Below are positions 15,094 through 22,351 of a DNA stretch of 59,189 nucleotides, piece by piece. Position numbers and translations under genes: made by a program. Each line of letters starts with the position of its first letter. Positions within the stretch are counted from its first letter, which is position 1. The stretch spans positions 1 to 59,189 of the forward strand of contig CAYXSA010000015.1 of NCBI GenBank assembly GCA_964467315.1. Direction: 5' to 3'. The notes beneath the pieces were generated by a model. That model was not told the DNA's origin. It was given only the letters and a program-made list of their open reading frames with translations, and did not search any database. The DNA comes from JAAFIM01 sp964467315. GTDB taxonomy: Bacteria > Bacteroidota > Bacteroidia > Chitinophagales > Saprospiraceae.

Positions 15094-15125
15094 CAAAATT
15101 AGCATTTTTGCTTAATTTGCGCAAA
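15094..15125 (-). promoter_or_regulatory. Putative promoter of the PorE-like/nadC unit
   Basis: On the minus strand, TTTG (15122-15125) lies 20 nt before TAATTTTG (15094-15101). This matches the Bacteroidota -33 TTTG and -7 TAnnTTTG consensus. The expected transcript start would leave a leader of about 40 nt before the ATG at 15049. Confidence 0.75.
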
Positions 15126-15173
15126 TTTTCGCCTAAATCAGGCGGCAACCTTCATTTGTCGCAGACCGCTTGC

Positions 15174-15269
15174 CGCGAGAGGGATAGCAGTGTAGGGGCA
15201 GACCTTGTGTCTGCCCTGAAACGGATAGCCCGACGCAAGCAGGCGGAACGCCTGCGAAGCGGCTCGCCC
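15174..15269 (-). repeat. Family A intergenic repeat, copy 6 (degenerate)
   Basis: Minus orientation. The right end is altered (CGCGAGAGGGATAG instead of GCGTGAGGGATAG), and the left end reads GGCTCGCCC rather than GGGCACGCCC. The middle still shows GGATAGCCCGA and a GGGGCAGA/TCTGCCC hairpin. It is probably an older copy. Confidence 0.7.
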
Positions 15270-15289
15270 AAAAAAAATACAACGCAAAA

Positions 15290-16786
15290 ATGGCTTTTTT
15301 TCATATCGATAGCCTGCGAGCGGCGCAAAAGTACAAGGGGCAACACGCGGATTTGCGGCTAACCCTGCCCGCCGATAGCGCCGAACAAGCCGAGATTTGG
15401 CGCTTGATAGCCCAAGCCCCCTTGCGGCATATCAAAAATTTTACGGTCTTTGTTCCTGAAAATGTGCTTGCAGACATTCCCGATTTCATGGGCGATTTGG
15501 TCAATTTGGAACTCTTGGACATCAGCGGGGCGGGGATTTTGAGCCGACTGCCGAGTGATTTTAGTCGGCTCTCTGCGCTGCAAGAATTTAGGCTGCTTAT
15601 CGGCAATTCGCAGCAGCCAAAAATAGCCTTGCCCGCCTTTGCCCCCTCCAAATCGCTGAAAAGTTTTTGGGTAAATTTCCCTATTGCGGGCGATTTTTCC
15701 GATTTTTTGCTCGCTTGCCCCAAGCTGAAAACGCTGGGTTGGCTCAACGCAAAGCTGGAAAATCTGCCTGATTGTTTTGAGCCGCTCAAAAGTCTGTTTG
15801 TGGCGGTCTTTGCGGGCAATCAACTGCGCGAATTGCCCCCCTCGCTGCTGGCTTGTCCCAAATTATACTCGCTGGATATATCCGACAACCCCATAGAGCG
15901 CCTGCCCGCCGAGCTTTGGGCGCATAAAGAACTGCATACCATCGCCCTCGAAAATACGAAAATTACCCATTTGGGCGAGGGGCTGACGCAGGAAATCGCC
16001 GAAAAAAGCCAAATTTGCGAAATCCAAGCCTGCCGTAGCCCCCTGCGGCGTATGTCGCCCCTGCTTTGGCGGCTTCCGCACCTATATAAATTCTCCGCTT
16101 ACCCGCTTGAGGCGGATTTTGATTGGGACGAATTTTTGACATACCCCGATTTTAGCCCTTATGTGGGGGCGGATTTTCGCTCCTACTACAAGCAGGGCGA
16201 TTTTTACTTCGGCGATGACTTGGTGATGGACTTCCGCATAGGCTTTCCAGACGAACAAAGGCGCATTATTATCACCCATTTGCCAGCGGGCAAGTATCCC
16301 TTTCGCTCGCAGACAGACATAGAGGTTTGGAAAGCCGCAGAAAAGGCGAAATGGGAGGCGAAAAAGCGACAATCACTTTTGAAATTCTTGCCAATTCTCG
16401 AAAGCGGCGGGGCAGAAAAGATGCCTTCTTACAGAAAACTCTTTCTGAATGCCTACAACCTGCCTATAGAAGAGATTTTTGAGCAAGCAGAGGCAATTTT
16501 TGAGCAAATTTTTGCAGAGGAACAGGCGGAAAACCCCATGACATCTGCTTCTTGTCTGGCTATCGCGGGCGATTTTCATCTGCCGCAATCCGAGCTGTTG
16601 AGCCTGCTAAAACCTTATTTTGCGCAGGTTGCGCCGACAATTAGGAAAGAAACGACACATATTTTATTGGGCTACCACACGCCAAATGGCACTATTCAGC
16701 ATCTACAGGCAAAGAAACGCCCCACTCCTATAAATTGGGCGCAAATGCTTCGATTTATAGCGCATGGATTGAGCGATATGAATTGA
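15290..16786 (+). CDS. Leucine-rich-repeat protein
   Basis: A 498-residue protein with no signal peptide or membrane segment, so probably cytoplasmic. Residues about 60-250 carry bacterial-type leucine-rich repeats (LVNLELLDISGAGILSRLPSDF, PKLYSLDISDNPIERLPAEL, KELHTIALENTKITHLG). The C-terminal half (about 270-498) has no recognised domain; it includes an acidic/aromatic stretch and a Glu-rich helix near EEIFEQAEAIFEQIFAEEQ. LRR arrays bind proteins. A second LRR protein of a different type lies at 54497. The gene is followed by repeat copy 7 and pbpC on the same strand. Confidence 0.8.
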   Translation: MAFFHIDSLRAAQKYKGQHADLRLTLPADSAEQAEIWRLIAQAPLRHIKNFTVFVPENVLADIPDFMGDLVNLELLDISGAGILSRLPSDFSRLSALQEFRLLIGNSQQPKIALPAFAPSKSLKSFWVNFPIAGDFSDFLLACPKLKTLGWLNAKLENLPDCFEPLKSLFVAVFAGNQLRELPPSLLACPKLYSLDISDNPIERLPAELWAHKELHTIALENTKITHLGEGLTQEIAEKSQICEIQACRSPLRRMSPLLWRLPHLYKFSAYPLEADFDWDEFLTYPDFSPYVGADFRSYYKQGDFYFGDDLVMDFRIGFPDEQRRIIITHLPAGKYPFRSQTDIEVWKAAEKAKWEAKKRQSLLKFLPILESGGAEKMPSYRKLFLNAYNLPIEEIFEQAEAIFEQIFAEEQAENPMTSASCLAIAGDFHLPQSELLSLLKPYFAQVAPTIRKETTHILLGYHTPNGTIQHLQAKKRPTPINWAQMLRFIAHGLSDMN

Positions 16787-16813
16787 TTTTTTTGGGTATT
16801 TTTGGTTTTTTTT

Positions 16814-16973
16814 GGGCGTGCCGCCGCGCGTCCGCTGCGCCAAAGGGGCGCAGCGGGAGCCGCGATAAATCGCGGCTCTACACGCGCGCCGTCGGGCTAT
16901 CCATTTCGGGGCAGCCCTGTGCTGCCCAAAGGGCAGACACATCGCTCTGCCCCTACATTTCTATCCCTCACGC
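16814..16973 (+). repeat. Family A intergenic repeat, copy 7
   Basis: Plus orientation, between an LRR gene and pbpC. The left arm contains a nested GAGCCGCGAT/ATCGCGGCTC hairpin. The variable region contains GGGGCAGCCC and GGGCAGAC...TCTGCCCC pairs. The right end CTCACGC stops one base before the pbpC ATG. Confidence 0.88.
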
Positions 16974-16974
16974 A

Positions 16975-19437
16975 ATGCAAATCCCCACATTTTTCCATAA
17001 ATTATCTTTTTTACTGCGCCCCTTCCGCGCCCTTGCGCGCTTCCATCGGCGGCACAAATGGCAGTTGGGCGCGATATACGCCATACTCCTATTTTGGTAC
17101 TATATCTGCCTGCCTGCGCGCTTATTTGAGGTGCCGTATTCTACCGTTTTGTTTGACCGCGAGGGGCGTTTATTAGGCGCAAAAATTGCTGCCGATGGGC
17201 AGTGGCGCTTTCCGCCCATCGACAGCGTGCCGCACAAATTCGCTACCGCGCTGCTTGCCTTTGAGGATAAGCGTTTTCGCTCCCACTGGGGCGTAGACCT
17301 GCGCGCCCTCACCCGCGCCCTTTGGCAAAATACCTCCAAAGGCACAAAAGTCAGCGGCGCGAGCACGATTTCTATGCAGGTCATTCGCCTACATCGCCAA
17401 AATCCGCCCCGCACCCTTTGGGAGAAAGGCAAAGAAATGATTTTGGCGACCCGCTTAGAATGGTCGTACTCCAAAGACGAAATACTAAAAATGTACGCCA
17501 CCCATGCCCCCTTTGGCGGCAATGTCGTCGGACTCGAAACCGCCGCTTGGAAGTACTTCGCCCGCCCCGCCTCCAATCTTTCTTGGGCAGAATGCTGCAT
17601 GCTCGCCGTCTTGCCCAATTCGCCCAGCCTCATACACATCTCCCGCAATCGGCAAGCGCTAAAAGATAAACGCGACAGACTGCTCGACCGCCTCCAAGCA
17701 CAAGGCAGCATCGACTCCCTCACCTGCGAGCTCAGCAAAATAGAACCCTTGCCCGAAGTGCCGCCCGCCCTGCCCCAACTCGCCCCGCATCTTTTGGAGC
17801 GCATACACGCCCAAAACACAGCAGGCGAGGGCGATAGCCTTAGCATCTGCCGCAGCAGCATCGACGCAAATCTACAAAATCATGTCAATCAGATTTTACG
17901 CCGACATTACGACCCTCTAAGCGCCAACCAAATACACAATGCCGCTGTCCTCGTCATCGACGTACAGTCGGCGACCTGCTTGGCATACGTTGGCAATATG
18001 CCCGATGTCGGCGAAAACTACAGCCCCGCCGTCGATATCACCCAAGCGCGCCGCTCTTCGGGCAGCATCTTAAAGCCCTTTTTATACGCCGCCATGCTCC
18101 ACGATGGCGAAATGTGCCCGCATACGCTCTTCCCCGACATACCCACCCACTTCAAAGGCTATACCCCCAAAAATTACGATGCGACCTACGCAGGCGCTGC
18201 GCCCGCCTCCGTTATGATAGCCCGCTCCCTCAATGTGCCCGCCATCTATATGCTGCACCAGTACGGCAATATCCGCCTGCTGCATAAATTGCGCTCGCTC
18301 GGTATGAGTACCCTCAACCAAAGCGCCGACCACTACGGTCTTACGCTTATATTGGGCGGGGCTGAATGCAAACTTTGGGATTTGGCGACCATGTACACGG
18401 GCATGAGCCGCGCCCTCAATAACTTCGCCCGCTACGATGGCAAATACGACCGACAGGACTACGCGCCTGTCAGCTATCTGCTTTCGCAGTCTCGCACGCC
18501 CACTACCGCCCTCAATCTCCAACAACTGCACGAAAATCCGCCCCTCCGCGCTTCGGCTATCTGGCACACCTTCCAATCCATGCAGGAGGTTGCCCGCCCA
18601 GGCGACGAAAACCATTGGCGCGCCTTTCAATCCAGCCATCGGGTCGCTTGGAAAACGGGCACCAGCTTCGGTTTCCGCGATGCTTGGGCGGTGGGCTGCA
18701 CGCCGCGCTATGTTGTAGCCGTTTGGGTCGGCAATGCCAACGGCGAGGGCAGACCTGGTTTGCTCGGCGTGCGCGCCGCCGCGCCCATCTTGTTCGATAT
18801 TTTTAATGTCCTTTCGGGCAATACCCGCCAATGGTTCGCCCCCCCTTACGATGATATGCGCCTGCAGGCAGTTTGTCGGCAGAGCGGGCAGCGCAAGGGC
18901 GAATTTTGCCCCGATGCCGATAGCCTTTGGCTGCCGATACCCTCCACCCAAACCGCCCTTTGCGAGTATCATCAGCGCGTTTTTCTCTCGCCCGATGGCG
19001 CGCATCGCGTGCACAGCGACTGCGCCTCGCCCCAAAACATGAAATCCGATACCTTTTTTATCCTGCCCCCCGCCCAAGAATGGTTCTTCAAGCGCCTGCA
19101 TCTGGTAGAAAGCCCCCCCGCTTGGCACCCCGATTGCGCCGAAAGCAACAGCGCCCAAAAAAATAACCTCGCCTTTTTGTACCCGCCCCAAAACGACCTG
19201 AAAATCTATATCCCCCGCGAACTCTCGGAGGAGCAAAGCCGCGTCGTCTTTGAGGTCGCCTACAAAAAGCAAATCGGCAACGTCTTTTGGCATCTCGACG
19301 AGCAGTACATCGGCACGACCTTCGAGCTGCACCAATTCGCCCTCAATCCGCCCGTTGGCAAGCACACGATTACAGCAGTAACGGAGGAGGGCGAGAGCCT
19401 TAGCCGCCGCTTCGAGATAGTCGTAGGCGGCAATTAG
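16975..19437 (+). CDS. pbpC: Penicillin-binding protein 1C (bifunctional transglycosylase/transpeptidase)
   Basis: An 820-residue membrane enzyme that polymerises and cross-links peptidoglycan. It has an N-terminal membrane segment (about 30-48), then a GT51 transglycosylase domain (catalytic Glu97 in FEDKRFRSHWGVD, then KVSGASTISMQV). The penicillin-binding transpeptidase domain has Ser364/Lys367 (SGSILKP), SLN (418-420) and KTGTSFGF (near 560), and a PBP1C-type C-terminal domain follows. The start at 16975 is preferred because the longer frame begins inside the preceding LRR gene and translates repeat copy 7. The ATG is one base after the right end of the repeat, so its ribosome-binding region is repeat DNA. 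Usual PBP1C length is about 770-800. Confidence 0.94.
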   Translation: MQIPTFFHKLSFLLRPFRALARFHRRHKWQLGAIYAILLFWYYICLPARLFEVPYSTVLFDREGRLLGAKIAADGQWRFPPIDSVPHKFATALLAFEDKRFRSHWGVDLRALTRALWQNTSKGTKVSGASTISMQVIRLHRQNPPRTLWEKGKEMILATRLEWSYSKDEILKMYATHAPFGGNVVGLETAAWKYFARPASNLSWAECCMLAVLPNSPSLIHISRNRQALKDKRDRLLDRLQAQGSIDSLTCELSKIEPLPEVPPALPQLAPHLLERIHAQNTAGEGDSLSICRSSIDANLQNHVNQILRRHYDPLSANQIHNAAVLVIDVQSATCLAYVGNMPDVGENYSPAVDITQARRSSGSILKPFLYAAMLHDGEMCPHTLFPDIPTHFKGYTPKNYDATYAGAAPASVMIARSLNVPAIYMLHQYGNIRLLHKLRSLGMSTLNQSADHYGLTLILGGAECKLWDLATMYTGMSRALNNFARYDGKYDRQDYAPVSYLLSQSRTPTTALNLQQLHENPPLRASAIWHTFQSMQEVARPGDENHWRAFQSSHRVAWKTGTSFGFRDAWAVGCTPRYVVAVWVGNANGEGRPGLLGVRAAAPILFDIFNVLSGNTRQWFAPPYDDMRLQAVCRQSGQRKGEFCPDADSLWLPIPSTQTALCEYHQRVFLSPDGAHRVHSDCASPQNMKSDTFFILPPAQEWFFKRLHLVESPPAWHPDCAESNSAQKNNLAFLYPPQNDLKIYIPRELSEEQSRVVFEVAYKKQIGNVFWHLDEQYIGTTFELHQFALNPPVGKHTITAVTEEGESLSRRFEIVVGGN

Positions 19438-19469
19438 GGGGGCTGAAAATTTCAATTTCTGTTGTTTTT

Positions 19470-19606
19470 GGGCGTGCCCGCTGCCCCAAAAAGGGGGCAG
19501 CGGTCGGGCTATGCGGGGCGTATCCACATCGCCCACTTGGGCGAATGTTGATTCGCCCCTACTATCCCTCACGCAAAAATCCCGCTGCGCAAAGGGCGCA
19601 GCGGGC
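19470..19606 (+). repeat. Family A intergenic repeat, copy 8
   Basis: Plus orientation, between convergent genes. The variable hairpin is GGGCGAAT/ATTCGCCC type, preceded by an extra GCCCACTTGGGC palindrome. The trailing hairpin CCCGCTGCGC/GCGCAGCGGG (19581-19605) could act as a terminator. Confidence 0.9.
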
Positions 19607-19619
19607 CGTAGTGCGTTCT

Positions 19620-20729
19620 TTAATCTGCTGCCCAAATATCTAAGACCAGCACTACACCCAAAAAATCAAGACAAAGCAAGGGCGCAATCCAGTTGGCAGG
19701 CGGCGCGCTTATTTCCAATAAAAGATTAGCATTTTCTTTCGCACTTTCTACGACTGTAGCGGCTTCTGTACGATAATCATCGCGCTGCTGCCAAGTCCAA
19801 GCCCGCAACTGTTGCGGCGCAAAACGCTGTCTGGCGCGGTAACTTATTTCGAGTATTGCGCTATTGTTGGGCTGCAAACTCGCAAGCAGGCGAAATTTTA
19901 CCTCTTGCGGCAAATTGATTTCTTCGCCCTTTCCTGTAGTCCAAACAAAGCGCCTACAATGCAGCATCTCGCATAGAAGTTCGTCCGTATTGCTGTACGG
20001 ATTACGATTAAAAATCTCTGTTGCCTCGCTGGCTTTAGTAACATAGCGCAGCCAAGCCGCCCGCAGGCAAGCCATTTCCCAATGCGGAAATGCGATATCC
20101 ATATCCTCTACTGTAGACTTACTGCGTTTAGCACGCTTGCCCGCAGCATAGTTCGGTAGATAGCGCGCTAATTGCTTTTCTGCATCGTCAGACTTTGCAA
20201 AGGCTGTGCTATTATACTCGAAATGCAGCAGCAGCCAATGTTCAAACGAGACGCTCGAAAAGGCAATGTTTACGCCGTTTTCTGTTGCATATTCCCAAGC
20301 CTTTTCGTGGGCAACGTGTCCGTCTTTATCGAAAACAGCCCATTTCGAGGTATAAGCATCGCCTTCGCCCAATTCTGCTGCCTCCGCTACATAACAAAGC
20401 GGCTGGGCGCAGTATTTTTTATATCTTTCTTCTGCTTCTTCCATATTGTAGCGCTCAAGCAATGCTTTTGCAAAACTATTGTCGGGAGGATTCCAAGCGC
20501 TGGCATTTTTTATTTGTCGGCTGGGGCGTTTTTTGTTTTCGCCGCTGCGTTTGTCGGCTTTCGAGGGGCTGCTTTCGCGCTCGCTGGGCGGTGCTGGGCA
20601 TATCTCCACCCGCGACCAAAATCCGCCCTGTAGCGATAGCAGGCGGGCGCGGTGCAGGTATTCGGTCGCGGTATTTTGGTCTTCGCAGACTATCAGCAGG
20701 GAGTTATTGGGGGTTCGTCTCTTGCTCAT
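19620..20729 (-). CDS. rloB: RloB-like protein (TOPRIM-like nuclease partner of AAA ATPase)
   Basis: A 369-residue protein. Its N-terminus (LLIVCEDQNTATEYLHRAR) matches the RloB start, and the middle has AVFDKDGH followed by SFEHWLLLHFEYN, matching the typical FDxD...FExWLLLHFE signature of RloB-family proteins. Compared with typical members (near 200 residues) it has an inserted charged Ser/Lys-rich segment (about 45-75) and a C-terminal extension of about 170 residues. The AAA ATPase gene ends 26 bp inside its start, so the two are translationally coupled. Such pairs occur in phage-defence loci (RloA/RloB-type, and as far as I recall AbiL-type). It is presumably an effector nuclease controlled by the ATPase; biochemical activity is inferred. 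Confidence 0.75.
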   Translation of the reverse strand: MSKRRTPNNSLLIVCEDQNTATEYLHRARLLSLQGGFWSRVEICPAPPSERESSPSKADKRSGENKKRPSRQIKNASAWNPPDNSFAKALLERYNMEEAEERYKKYCAQPLCYVAEAAELGEGDAYTSKWAVFDKDGHVAHEKAWEYATENGVNIAFSSVSFEHWLLLHFEYNSTAFAKSDDAEKQLARYLPNYAAGKRAKRSKSTVEDMDIAFPHWEMACLRAAWLRYVTKASEATEIFNRNPYSNTDELLCEMLHCRRFVWTTGKGEEINLPQEVKFRLLASLQPNNSAILEISYRARQRFAPQQLRAWTWQQRDDYRTEAATVVESAKENANLLLEISAPPANWIAPLLCLDFLGVVLVLDIWAAD

Positions 20730-21972
20730 CGCTAAAAAGTTTGTCTAAATCGCCGATATTGGGTACTGCGCCAAATCTGCCCGCATGATACCATTTTTCA
20801 AAAGGAATATCCTCCCTTACATCGTCGAAATCCTGCGCCGAAAAAAGCGTGGTTTCGCCGTTGGCATTTTTCTCTGTAAACCAAATCTGGTCGCTACGCA
20901 AACGCCCCTTATGCAGTATCTCCGTTTCATGCGTCGAAAATATCAATTGCGCCCCTTTCGGATTGTATTTCTCGCTCTGAAACATCTGCAAAATCAATAA
21001 AACCAAATGCGGATGCAGACTATTTTCTAATTCGTCGATGATGATTGGAATACCTGCATCGAGCGCTAGGATTACTGCGTGCCCATAATCAAACAAGGTT
21101 TTTGTGCCTTCAGATTCTTTAGAAAAAGGAAATAAAATAACTCCCTCGCCGTCAGCATACAGTTTTTTGTGTACGCCATACAATCGATGTTGCCATTTAT
21201 CGCCTTTTTTGCCTTCTATTTTTATGCCTTCAAATCCTATATCAGCAAGCCTAAGTAAAGCATTTAATTTTTGCAAACGATTTTTATCAGAAGTTAATTG
21301 ATCAACAGTATGTGAACGAAGTCCTGAAAGATGTCCCATACTACTAACAGGAATGCTTAAAATACCTTCGAAAATAGTTGATAAAAAAGTATGATAATTC
21401 TGGGCTTTTTTGAAAATAGATAAAAAAGGAATTTTTTTATGTACTTCATACAAATTGACTCCAAATTTATCGCCTAACTTGACGCTGTGCAGGTTTTCGT
21501 CTTTTTCCAACAGTTGACTATTGCGCATAAAGACTAAAGCCGCTTTTTTCTTTGGATAATAATAGAGGCTTTCTTCTATAATTTTTTCGGCGTTGTAAGC
21601 GAGCGTATACTTGAATTTATGCAATTCTTTTTGCACTTCTGCTGTAAAAACAAGCTCAAAATGTGTAGGGGCATTTTCCATCTCACTCTGAAGGCGGAAA
21701 GAATCATAAGAAGGTATAGGCTTATCTATTTCTATTGTATCAGTTTGAACCAAAAAAAGAAAAAGGCTTCCTAAAGCATTAACTACATTCGACTTTCCAG
21801 AGGCGTTAGCGCCGAAGATGGCGGCGCTGGTGAGCAGGCGCAATTTTTCGCCGCTGGCGAGCTGTATATGGCGGACATTTTCGGGACGGGCTTCCGTGTT
21901 GGCTGCCTCCATCGAAAATACTTGCTCCTCTTTGATGGAGCGAAAATTTTTAACTTTAAAGCTGATAATCAT
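20704..21972 (-). CDS. AAA/ABC-type ATPase of an RloA/RloB-like pair
   Basis: A 422-residue ATPase of the RecF/SMC-like class. It begins with MIISFKVKNFRSIKEE (typical FKxENFRS opening) and has Walker A GANASGKS (54-61), a LSGL signature-like segment near residue 220, Walker B IPIIIDELENSLHPHL and the switch histidine in STHETEIL. The internal part (codons for about 100-260) is clearly A/T-richer than the flanking genes. It overlaps rloB by 26 bp and is the first gene of the pair, which is enclosed by repeat copies 8 and 9. Likely role: nucleotide-dependent sensing and control of the RloB effector during phage infection. The motif-based family call is firm, the defence role is inferred from the pairing. 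Confidence 0.88.
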   Translation of the reverse strand: MIISFKVKNFRSIKEEQVFSMEAANTEARPENVRHIQLASGEKLRLLTSAAIFGANASGKSNVVNALGSLFLFLVQTDTIEIDKPIPSYDSFRLQSEMENAPTHFELVFTAEVQKELHKFKYTLAYNAEKIIEESLYYYPKKKAALVFMRNSQLLEKDENLHSVKLGDKFGVNLYEVHKKIPFLSIFKKAQNYHTFLSTIFEGILSIPVSSMGHLSGLRSHTVDQLTSDKNRLQKLNALLRLADIGFEGIKIEGKKGDKWQHRLYGVHKKLYADGEGVILFPFSKESEGTKTLFDYGHAVILALDAGIPIIIDELENSLHPHLVLLILQMFQSEKYNPKGAQLIFSTHETEILHKGRLRSDQIWFTEKNANGETTLFSAQDFDDVREDIPFEKWYHAGRFGAVPNIGDLDKLFSDEQETNPQ

Positions 21973-22064
21973 GGCTAAAATCGTTTTTTGTGCGTATTTT
22001 ATGCAAAAAACGGGGTTTTGTAGCCAAAAAACAAGGATTTAGCGTTTTTTAACTTATTAAAAAT

Positions 22065-22181
22065 GCCCGCCGCAACCTTTTTGCGGCGGGCGCAAAATCT
22101 GCGTGAGGGATGGTAGAGCCGTAGCATGCTACGGCTCAGACAGCCCGACCCGCGCCCCTTTTTAGGGCGCGGGGCACGCCC
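22065..22181 (-). repeat. Family A intergenic repeat, copy 9
   Basis: Minus orientation, between divergent genes. The trailing hairpin is GCCCGCCGCAA/TTGCGGCGGGC (22065-22091), the variable hairpin is GAGCCGTAGC/GCTACGGCTC and the left end GGGGCACGCCC ends at 22181. Confidence 0.9.
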
Positions 22182-22280
22182 AAAAAAAACACTCGTCTAC
22201 TATACTGCGCGTTCGTCGGCGAAAACTTGCCATTGGGCTAAAAAAATAGGGGCATAGGCGCAACTTTCGATGCAATAAGC

Positions 22281-22288
22281 TATTTTTG
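22281..22288 (+). promoter_or_regulatory. Putative -7 box of the M16 protease gene
   Basis: TATTTTTG fits TAnnTTTG and lies 64 bp before the start at 22352. No clear -33 TTTG is seen. It lies just upstream of the alternative ATG at 22286, supporting the later start. Confidence 0.5.
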
Positions 22289-22351
22289 CGGGTAGCGCAT
22301 CAAAGGAATGCGCCCTATTTTTCATTTTTTTACAGTCCCCGCCGCCGTTTT

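Noticed and set aside
18082..19635. A 517-codon open frame on the minus strand opposite pbpC
   Set aside because: It is antisense to a clear PBP1C gene, has low-complexity composition typical of shadow frames in GC-rich codons and shows no recognisable domain.
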